A stretch of DNA of 6,717 nt from Bryobacteraceae bacterium (GTDB taxonomy: Bacteria > Acidobacteriota > Terriglobia > Bryobacterales > Bryobacteraceae). Below, one piece after another: positions 1 to 5,935 of the stretch. The position numbers were made by a program, and so were the translations under genes. Within the stretch, counting starts at the first letter, position 1; the number at the start of each line of letters is the position of its first letter. Location of the stretch: positions 1-6,717 of the forward strand of contig CANGVB010000206.1 of the NCBI GenBank assembly GCA_947456995.1. The letters are read 5' to 3'. The notes below the pieces were generated by a model. It was not told where the DNA came from and made no database searches. It saw only the letters and a list, made by a program, of their open reading frames with translations.

Positions 1-1092
1 GCGGCCTTCGATGGATTCGATCATCGGCATGTTACGCCCACAAGGGCAACGATCGGAATCGGCCCAGGATGCACGATCCCCAACCCGATAGCGAATCAAC
101 GGCATGGCCCGATTGACGAGACCGGTGAGGATTACATCTCCGACTTCGCCAGGGCGGGCAGGCCGGCCATCTGGAGTGACAATTTCGGTGACTCCAAAGA
201 GAGGATGAGTGTGCATGCGGCGGTAGCGGCACTGGAACCAGAAACTCTGCATCTCAGTCTGACCGTACTGATCGAAGACCTTGGCGCAGAATGCAGCTTC
301 AATTGTTTCTCTTTGGTCGTCAAGGAGCGTTTCGGCGCTGGTGAGAATGGTTGGGATGCGCAGAGATTTTCTGCGACGGCGCAAGGCGTGCTGAGCCAGG
401 AGATAAATGGCCGAAGGGTATCCGCTCAAATAGGCCGGCGCGAAGCGCTCGATGGCATCGAGATATCTGGGAATCGTTTCGGAGTTCAGGTGCACCGTGG
501 AGAGGAGCATCGCCCGATTGGCCCAGTCAAAGCGCCAGAATCGAGAGGGGTGATCCCCCGGGGCGACTAGTTTTCCGGTGAATTGAGCGCGGCGCTGAAA
601 GCGGTTGACGCCGGCCTGCTCGCGGTAGCGCTCCACATAGGCATATTGACGAGAAACGGCATCCGGTTCATAGAAGAGCTGCATGGGGGAGCCGGTGGTG
701 CCTGAAGTGTTCCAGCCAATCCATTTGCGGTTGGGTTTGCCGCCCGAGAGGAAAGAGGTTGGATTCGAGCGTAGCGTTGCTTTTTCTGTAATGGGCACGG
801 CTGAGAAAGCCGACCAATCTCCGGCGCGCAGATTGTTCCAGCTAAGGTTGCGCAACTGAGCCTGGTAGTAGGGGACAGTTGCACCCGCGTGGGTGAGTAT
901 TCTTTTGAGCCGGGCGACTTGAAGCAATTCCAGCTGGAGCGGAGAAGACATTTCTGTCGCCTTGAGAAGATCGTATTCTTCCTGAAAGGCACCGCCGTAG
1001 CGCTGGCGATAGTAGAGGGCGCCCTGGGCCGTTACGGCGAGATCCTGGAGCCAGGCCGGGAGTTGGGTATAGATAGCCTCAAGCTGCTTCAT
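1..1092 (-). CDS. CapK/PaaK-like adenylate-forming ligase (phenylacetate-CoA ligase family), C-terminus cut off
   Basis: I translated this frame directly: it is open from the ATG at 1092 to position 1, giving 364 residues without a stop, with the C-terminal lid domain beyond the edge (relatives are usually about 430-460 residues). ANL-superfamily motifs in order are TSGTTGSPMQ at 129-138 (phosphate-binding loop), TSAET at 251-255, YGQTE at 276-280 (adenylate binding), RYRVGD at 334-339 with the ATP-ribose Asp, and CPCGRNMP at 349-356 leading to IEGR at 361-364, all in the style of PaaK and CapK. The family activates a carboxylic acid with ATP; in capsule loci CapK-type members are common but their substrates are mostly undefined. 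Here it may activate an acyl or aryl acid for decoration of the polysaccharide (inference). The start has an AAGGA 8 bases upstream and overlaps the DUF362 gene by 14 bases. The visible active-site motifs are intact; the catalytic lysine region cannot be checked. Confidence 0.92.
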   Translation of the reverse strand, partial: MKQLEAIYTQLPAWLQDLAVTAQGALYYRQRYGGAFQEEYDLLKATEMSSPLQLELLQVARLKRILTHAGATVPYYQAQLRNLSWNNLRAGDWSAFSAVPITEKATLRSNPTSFLSGGKPNRKWIGWNTSGTTGSPMQLFYEPDAVSRQYAYVERYREQAGVNRFQRRAQFTGKLVAPGDHPSRFWRFDWANRAMLLSTVHLNSETIPRYLDAIERFAPAYLSGYPSAIYLLAQHALRRRRKSLRIPTILTSAETLLDDQRETIEAAFCAKVFDQYGQTEMQSFWFQCRYRRMHTHPLFGVTEIVTPDGRPARPGEVGDVILTGLVNRAMPLIRYRVGDRASWADSDRCPCGRNMPMIESIEGR

Positions 1093-2446
1093 ATGCGGAT
1101 TCCTTGAGCGGAAGGCTGGCAGCCCAGGCGGCGGGCGGCACAAGCAGGAGTTCGGGGGTTGGCAGTGGCGTGTTGGACTTGAATCTGGTGATGGCTGCGG
1201 CGGCAGGGTCGGTAAGATGAGCGAGTGCTGGCACCTGATGCCAGTCAAAACCCGACAGAGCTGTCGCGAAAAGATCGATCTGACCTGGATCTGTACCAAA
1301 GAGAAGGCAGCCCATGTCGCGAGGTTGAGGCCGCAGCGGGCCGTCACCTTCGCCAGCAACAACGGCATCGAGGAGGGTCAGAATGGGGCGAGGAGAGGAG
1401 AGTTTCACCCCATTCGGACCAAGCCATCGGGCAATGAACACCATGTCGTGAATGGTTCGCCACAAAGTGTCATTACCAGGCCATGCGCCACCGAAAACAA
1501 GTGGGGCGTTAGAGCGTTGCCGTGAGGCGAGAAGGGATTTGCGCGCCGAACGAATGACCTCACCCGGCATGACGCGCTCAAACCAGGGGCGGATTCTGGC
1601 CAGTAAATCACCGGCAAAGGAATCGGGATACTCATCACCGCCGCGGCAGGGAGGGCCCACGCGGAAGTGGGGCAAATATGCTTTGTCACAGTTGATGCCG
1701 ATGAAGTTTTTCAGAGCACCGGTGACACCGGTTTTGACGTGCGTCTTCCACTTCGGGAGGTTGATCACTACATCGCTGTCGAGCAGCGAATTCGCGATGC
1801 GGTAGCGATGAACACCCGGGCTGTGATGGGCGGAAGTGGTGGAGGAATCATAGTTGGAAACGCCAAATTGATGACCACCGCCGAGCAATTCTTCAAGGCG
1901 GCTTGCGGTGGCAAGATCAACAACGGTATCGCCGCTAGCGTCGCCAGGGGCTTCGCGGCTGGACTGGACAACACCTGTGCTTTCATCGGTTTCGGCAATG
2001 ACCCGGCGGAGGTCGCGCAAGTGGACTGGGATCGAGCGGGCGTGCCAGTCGAGCAGGAGTGGTGAAATGGCGCTTTGAGTGAGTAGGAGTTCGAAATTGG
2101 CGCTCTGTAATGGCGCATCAGCGAGGATGATTTCACCTTCAACCAGACCATTCGAATTTGTAAGCGCACGGGCTGCAAGCTCAATTACCGGCCGCAGGAT
2201 GGAAGTGTGGGTAATGAGGGCTTCGAGGACAGACCAATCCTCACCGGCATGACGAACCCAATTCGGTTTGACCAAGACACGCATGCCTGGCTGAATCCAA
2301 TGACGGAAGGGATTGACTGGATCGAGACCCGTGCCTTCAAACAGAGCGCTAACCCCGCTGTGAATCCCCACAAGCTTGTCCCGATCAATGGGGGGGTAAA
2401 GCGGCTGTTTGCGAAGGATGAGGGGATGGTCAAAATCAGGCAGCAT
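1079..2446 (-). CDS. DUF362-domain protein of exopolysaccharide locus, function unknown
   Basis: A 455-residue protein that I recognise as DUF362 (PF04015-like). Supporting segments are MRVLVKPNWVRHAGEDWS at 55-72 (VKPNWV motif), ILADAPLQSANFELL at 107-121, LLDSDVVINLPKWKTHVKTG at 221-240 running on to TGALKNFIGIN (242-252), AYLPHFRV and GGDEYP around 256-274, DAVVAGEGDGPLRP at 360-373, and LFGTDPGQIDLFATALSGFD at 382-401. No signal peptide or membrane helix is evident, so it is probably cytoplasmic. It lacks the CxxCxxC ferredoxin clusters that some DUF362 proteins carry; only Cys253, Cys267 and Cys380 are present. The frame extends upstream to a TTG at 2539, but the ATG at 2446 has a strong Shine-Dalgarno (AGGAG, 7-base spacer) and the upstream part is low-complexity Ser-rich shadow sequence inside the glycosyltransferase gene. 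It overlaps that gene by 11 bases and the ligase by 14. Co-location suggests a role in precursor supply or polymer modification, but no reaction can be assigned. Confidence 0.88.
   Translation of the reverse strand: MLPDFDHPLILRKQPLYPPIDRDKLVGIHSGVSALFEGTGLDPVNPFRHWIQPGMRVLVKPNWVRHAGEDWSVLEALITHTSILRPVIELAARALTNSNGLVEGEIILADAPLQSANFELLLTQSAISPLLLDWHARSIPVHLRDLRRVIAETDESTGVVQSSREAPGDASGDTVVDLATASRLEELLGGGHQFGVSNYDSSTTSAHHSPGVHRYRIANSLLDSDVVINLPKWKTHVKTGVTGALKNFIGINCDKAYLPHFRVGPPCRGGDEYPDSFAGDLLARIRPWFERVMPGEVIRSARKSLLASRQRSNAPLVFGGAWPGNDTLWRTIHDMVFIARWLGPNGVKLSSPRPILTLLDAVVAGEGDGPLRPQPRDMGCLLFGTDPGQIDLFATALSGFDWHQVPALAHLTDPAAAAITRFKSNTPLPTPELLLVPPAAWAASLPLKESAYEAA
1101..1105 (-). promoter_or_regulatory. 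Shine-Dalgarno of the CapK-like ligase gene
   Basis: AAGGA on the minus strand lies 8 bases before the ATG at 1092, within the 3' end of the DUF362 gene. It supports that ATG as the ligase start. Confidence 0.6.
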
Positions 2447-3659
2447 TGGGCAACTCCTGCTCGAAGGGATGGACTGAGACGTTGTCGCGGACAGCCTCAT
2501 AGAATTGCTTGCGCTGGGGTTGGAGGACGGATCGCTCAAAGCCTCTGGCAGCAGCCTGATTGCGGGCCGACATCTCTGGCCAGAGCTCTGGTGCGGATGC
2601 GAACTCCATCAGTTTGAGAGACAAGAGATCGGCTGAGTTGGCAGGGACAATCCAACGGGGAGGAAGAAGGTCGGGCATAGCGCCAACATTGCTGCAAATG
2701 GCGGGAAGCCCGGCAGCCATGGCTTCCAGAAGAGCGCGCGGAATGCCTTCTGCGCGGGAGGGCAACACGAACAAATCCGAGCGTGCAAGCCACGAGCGAA
2801 CCTGCTCGGCCCCGCCGAGGGCACCGGTGATATGGACCCTGTCGCCGATACCGGTAGCGGCGGCAAGTTCGAGAAGTCTGGTTCGGCTCTCGCCGTCTCC
2901 TGCAAAGGTAAGGTTGAAATCAAGACCCTGCTGCCTGCATTTGGCGAGAGACCGGATCAAGAGATCCTGCCCTTTGTAGAGAAGATCGAGAAAGCCAACA
3001 CTGATAATCTCCAGCCTGGAGCCGGCTGGCCTGGAGCGCAGAGGGAGGAAGGCTTCGGAGGGAAGGTCTACATCGGAGATGCTTCCGGACCAGATGGCGG
3101 AGCTGGGGGGATTGGCCTCGCGGGTGGAAGAACCCGTAACGTAATTGGTAACCCGGGCGCGCGAGCAGAGTTCTCGCGATCGCCGGCAGAAGTAAGGACG
3201 GAAGAGATAGGCAAGGCCATGAGGAGATACGCCGGGTGCGAAAAAGTCGTGAGGGTCAGTCAGAATTTCGACAGCGTAAGGGCGCCCGATACGCTCGAGG
3301 CGAGAGGCGAGCAGAAAGCCAGTCTGGGAGGGGATACGCAGCAGAAAAGCCCCATCGAGTTGAGTAATACCGGACAAGACTTCGGAAATGCTGGAGTGAC
3401 GGCGTAGATACTGGAACGGCCCGACATAGCTGGGTATAGCAATGAGCTCGACACCGGGACCGTTGACCAGACGGACGTTTGGCGGTGCAGCCGAGACAGG
3501 CGCAGTGCGGCCGATGACGCGAACTTTGTCGAAGACTGTGAGCGCGAGCTGGAGGAAGTCATAGGTGGGCGGGGTGTGGCTCCAGACAGAACCGTCAGGG
3601 CTCTGGAGGAAGCGCTGGTCTACGACGAGGTTTAAGACACTTGGATTCTTAGCTGGCAT
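2436..3659 (-). CDS. Glycosyltransferase family 4 protein (second of the operon)
   Basis: A 407-residue GT-B glycosyltransferase, presumably cytoplasmic and acting on the same lipid-linked repeat unit. The N-terminus carries LVVDQRFLQSPDGSVWS at 11-27, then YDFLQLALTVFDKVRVIGR at 33-51, a pattern I associate with a subset of exopolysaccharide GT4 enzymes. The donor-binding half shows IISVGFLDLLYKGQDLLI at 218-235, FAGDGESRTRLLELA at 252-266, and DLFVLPSRAEGIPRALLEA at 295-313, with the EX7E pair Glu304/Glu312 followed by MAAGLP. The longest open frame begins at a TTG at 3713, but the conserved region starts only after the ATG at 3659, and the extra 18 residues lie inside the preceding gene; I chose the ATG. 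There is no good Shine-Dalgarno before it, so re-initiation after the upstream stop (11-base overlap) is the likely way it is translated. Its low similarity by eye to the neighbouring GT4 argues against recent duplication. Sugar specificity is unknown. Confidence 0.93.
   Translation of the reverse strand: MPAKNPSVLNLVVDQRFLQSPDGSVWSHTPPTYDFLQLALTVFDKVRVIGRTAPVSAAPPNVRLVNGPGVELIAIPSYVGPFQYLRRHSSISEVLSGITQLDGAFLLRIPSQTGFLLASRLERIGRPYAVEILTDPHDFFAPGVSPHGLAYLFRPYFCRRSRELCSRARVTNYVTGSSTREANPPSSAIWSGSISDVDLPSEAFLPLRSRPAGSRLEIISVGFLDLLYKGQDLLIRSLAKCRQQGLDFNLTFAGDGESRTRLLELAAATGIGDRVHITGALGGAEQVRSWLARSDLFVLPSRAEGIPRALLEAMAAGLPAICSNVGAMPDLLPPRWIVPANSADLLSLKLMEFASAPELWPEMSARNQAAARGFERSVLQPQRKQFYEAVRDNVSVHPFEQELPNAA
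2454..2458 (-). promoter_or_regulatory. Shine-Dalgarno of the DUF362 gene
   Basis: On the minus strand AGGAG stands 7 bases before the ATG at 2446, inside the last codons of the upstream glycosyltransferase. It is the clearest ribosome binding site in the window and decides the DUF362 start against the longer TTG-initiated frame. Confidence 0.75.
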
Positions 3660-4731
3660 AAATCTTGGTAAGTGAACGCAGGTTCGATTCAATTGAGTAG
3701 GGTGAGTCGGCAAGGGCGTGCTGACGCTGGACCCGGTCGAGATGTGGCATGGTACGCATTTCCAAAATGAAATTCACCCACTCACTTATAGGCAAATTAA
3801 GGGCCAAACGACGAGTGAGGGCTGGAAGCAGGTTGAGCTCTTGCGGCAGGTGAGAGGCGATCAGTGTGGGAAGGCCTGCCGCCTGAGACTCCAGCGCGGC
3901 GAGACCCAGCCCCTCGGAGTGGCTTGGAAATACAAAGATGTCAGCCGCAGAGAGCAAGGAGGGGATATCGTTGCGGTTGCCCCAAAAAGTGACGTGAGAG
4001 TGAATGCCGAGAGACAGGGCCAGGGACTCAAGACTTGAGCGCAAGGGCCCGTCACCGATGAGCCAGAGCCTGGTTGCAGGATCGCGGGCGACCAGTTCTG
4101 CAGTGAGACGGAGGAGGAAGTGGTGGTTCTTTTCAGGAACCAGTCGGCCGACATGTACCAAAGTGAAACGTGAGGGTTCACGGCGGGAAGGAGCATTGAG
4201 CAGGGGTTCAAAACTGGTGCCACAGGGGAGGATCTGAACTCGTGTGGAAGTCGAGCCGAAGAGGTCTGCGGCTGCACCGGAACTAACGGCCAGCTTTACG
4301 TTGGCCAGAGACTGGAGCAAGACTTGTGATGCCTGCTCGTAGCCACGGCGAAGGGGAGAAGGTGCAACGGGGCCGCGTCTGAAATCAGCATGGCTCTGCG
4401 AGATCCTCAGCCTGACACCGTGGAAAGCAGCTATCGCGAGATGGAAAACGCTGGCGTGATGATTGTGGCAATGCACGGCGTCAAAGGGACCGTGTCGCTG
4501 GAGGAGACTTGAAAAGGTGCGAGCCGAGGAGGCGGATTGCCGTGGGGGAGGACAGAAGTGGAGATGTGCGCCCAGAGAGTGGAGCCCCGGGGCGAGCGAG
4601 CCGAAATCCTGCTCTTCCAAAGCAAAGTGAAAATCGGGCCTCGTCGATTGTGGCCAGGCGCGGAAGAGGCGATCGAGCCAACACTCGATGCCACCGGGAT
4701 TCAATTGACGCAATACGTGAAGGACCTTCAT
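3649..4731 (-). CDS. Glycosyltransferase family 4 protein (CapH/EpsF-like)
   Basis: A 360-residue retaining glycosyltransferase with the GT-B fold, expected to add one sugar from a nucleotide donor to the lipid-linked repeat unit in the cytoplasm. The N-terminal acceptor half opens with MKVLHVLRQLNPGGIE, the Gly-Gly-Ile-Glu loop typical of the CapH/EpsF-like subgroup, and contains a His-rich stretch AVHCHNHHAS at 85-94 and RISQSHADFRRG at 109-120. The C-terminal donor half shows LVHVGRLVPEKNHHFLL at 191-207, LIGDGPLRSSLE at 224-235, and the EX7E signature from Glu273 to Glu281 in SEGLGLAALE, followed by QAAGLP. The frame is open for 77 more codons upstream (to 4962), but that part runs inside the flippase gene and reads as an off-frame shadow. 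The ATG at 4731 begins exactly at the conserved N-terminus and overlaps the flippase stop as ATGA, so translational coupling is likely. Upstream only a weak CAGG is seen. Donor and acceptor sugars cannot be told from sequence. Confidence 0.93.
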   Translation of the reverse strand: MKVLHVLRQLNPGGIECWLDRLFRAWPQSTRPDFHFALEEQDFGSLAPGLHSLGAHLHFCPPPRQSASSARTFSSLLQRHGPFDAVHCHNHHASVFHLAIAAFHGVRLRISQSHADFRRGPVAPSPLRRGYEQASQVLLQSLANVKLAVSSGAAADLFGSTSTRVQILPCGTSFEPLLNAPSRREPSRFTLVHVGRLVPEKNHHFLLRLTAELVARDPATRLWLIGDGPLRSSLESLALSLGIHSHVTFWGNRNDIPSLLSAADIFVFPSHSEGLGLAALESQAAGLPTLIASHLPQELNLLPALTRRLALNLPISEWVNFILEMRTMPHLDRVQRQHALADSPYSIESNLRSLTKIYAS

Positions 4732-5930
4732 ATGTTTGCAGCCTGAGCTTGATGGGCCGAGGCTGCCAGGAGGATGAAGGACACAATCAGGGTGATTGCG
4801 CCAGTTACGGCGAGGGTCAGGGCGGCCCCGGAATAGCCCCAGGCTGGAATGAACCAAAAGCTGCTTGCCGCACTGGCCAGGAGAATAGAGGCCCCGACGA
4901 TGAGCAACTCGTTGTAGAGCCTCTTGGCGGTAAGGGCAAAGCCAATCATCGAGGCGGGCCAAACCGTGAATTGAGCGAGGCCGAGAGCGAAAAGAATTTC
5001 ATGGGCCTGGTGGGTAGGGGTAAGACGAAGCAGATCGAAGAGGACAGGTTCAGCAGCCTGCTCGACGGCAAAGGCCAGAAGCGCACCGAGAAGCGGAATC
5101 GCGCTCCAGATGGCGACTCTGCCCAGGGAAGCCGAGGGGAGCTGTGGGAGAAGACTTTGCCCGAATGAAGTGGCCAGCAGCACCCCGATCTGAAGCAGAA
5201 CTGAGAGGGTGGCAAAGAGCCCGAGAGTGGCAGCATCGGTGCTGTTTTCGAGGACGATGCGGGGGATACTGCCACTGGAGGTCTGGAGGAAAAGTACGAG
5301 GCCGAGAACGAAGCCACGACGAAGAACCGGAGACAAAGCGGGCCAATGGAGTGTCAGAGGCAGGGGCCGCAAGCGCCAGTCGAAGAGGAGCAAAAGCATG
5401 AAGCTGAATGCCAGGAAGAGTAAAAAAGCGAGAACGGGGGATGGAGCGAGGCAGATGGCGGCAACCAAGCCAAAAGCACGAAGGGCCTGACTGAGGGCAG
5501 CCCTGGGGAGGTTGCCGGAACGCTGAAGATCTGCCTGAAAAATTTCAGCCCAGGAATCGATCAGGCGCGCGGCCATCCAGATTCCGACCAGGGGAGCAAT
5601 GACAATCGAAAAGCCGAGGACTAGCAGAGTAGCCGGCAGAGTGATGATGGCGCGCAGGCTGGCCGTAATCGACAAAGGAAGCTCCTCTGAGGAATGGGTG
5701 AGGATCAAAGCCTTGAGCTGAAAGTTGAGCAATTGGGCCAGAGGCGAGGTGACGGCAAGAGCATAGGCGAATTGACCGGCCGCCGCAAGGCCATGCCAGC
5801 GACCCAAAAGCAAAAGGGCGAGAAAAGGGCCAGCAGCCTGGGAGACGTTGGCAATCGCAACCCAGGCTGTGTCCTGCCACCAGCGGCTTTGTCGGAGTAG
5901 CGTAGAAGCAGCTGAAATGGGGAAGGCCAT
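4728..5930 (-). CDS. Wzx-like polysaccharide flippase (oligosaccharide flippase, MOP/PST superfamily)
   Basis: This 400-residue, strongly hydrophobic protein has roughly 10-12 membrane segments by eye (for example near 22-43, 92-120, 163-184, 235-257, 272-290, 310-332, 340-360 and 366-389). It would act in the inner membrane, moving lipid-linked repeat units to the periplasmic face. Sequence cues typical of the PST/Wzx group are the N-terminal RQSRWWQDTAWVAIANVSQ segment, a charged loop DSWAEIFQADLQRSGN near 125-140, and a mid-protein SIPRIVLE followed by LGLFATLSVL at 221-246, which resembles the 'D/PRI.L...LG.F' stretch of flippases. At 400 residues it is slightly short for the family. The ATG at 5930 lies 5 bases after the kinase stop and has no clear Shine-Dalgarno; the purine run AAAGAG is too far upstream to be convincing. 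Its stop overlaps the next start by 4 bases (ATGA). Assignment rests on topology and context as much as on motifs; a Wzy polymerase is less likely, since no large periplasmic loop is evident. Confidence 0.85.
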   Translation of the reverse strand: MAFPISAASTLLRQSRWWQDTAWVAIANVSQAAGPFLALLLLGRWHGLAAAGQFAYALAVTSPLAQLLNFQLKALILTHSSEELPLSITASLRAIITLPATLLVLGFSIVIAPLVGIWMAARLIDSWAEIFQADLQRSGNLPRAALSQALRAFGLVAAICLAPSPVLAFLLFLAFSFMLLLLFDWRLRPLPLTLHWPALSPVLRRGFVLGLVLFLQTSSGSIPRIVLENSTDAATLGLFATLSVLLQIGVLLATSFGQSLLPQLPSASLGRVAIWSAIPLLGALLAFAVEQAAEPVLFDLLRLTPTHQAHEILFALGLAQFTVWPASMIGFALTAKRLYNELLIVGASILLASAASSFWFIPAWGYSGAALTLAVTGAITLIVSFILLAASAHQAQAANI

Positions 5931-5935
5931 ATGGC

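Noticed and set aside
205..992. Open frames on both strands over the ligase region (plus 205-570, minus 567-992)
   Set aside because: The minus-strand frame from 1092 to the window edge contains all adenylate-forming motifs in order. The others are off-frame or antisense shadows.
2447..2539. N-terminal extension of the DUF362 protein from a TTG
   Set aside because: It is Ser-rich shadow sequence inside the upstream gene, whereas the ATG at 2446 has an AGGAG at ideal spacing.
2832..3407. 191-codon open frame on the plus strand
   Set aside because: It is antisense to the second GT4 gene, whose motifs are unambiguous, and its translation shows no family features.
4732..4962. N-terminal extension of the first glycosyltransferase
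   Set aside because: The 77 extra codons run within the flippase gene and lack similarity to GT4 N-termini. The ATG at 4731 sits precisely before the conserved KVLHVLRQLNPGGIE.
4509..5168. 219-codon open frame on the plus strand
   Set aside because: It lies antisense to the flippase and first glycosyltransferase genes, is very rich in Arg, Gly and Glu, and has no recognisable domain. It is a shadow of pyrimidine-rich coding on the other strand.
5931..5935. Possible promoter or terminator between kinase and flippase
   Set aside because: The gap is only 5 bases, and I saw no stem-loop followed by a T run near it.
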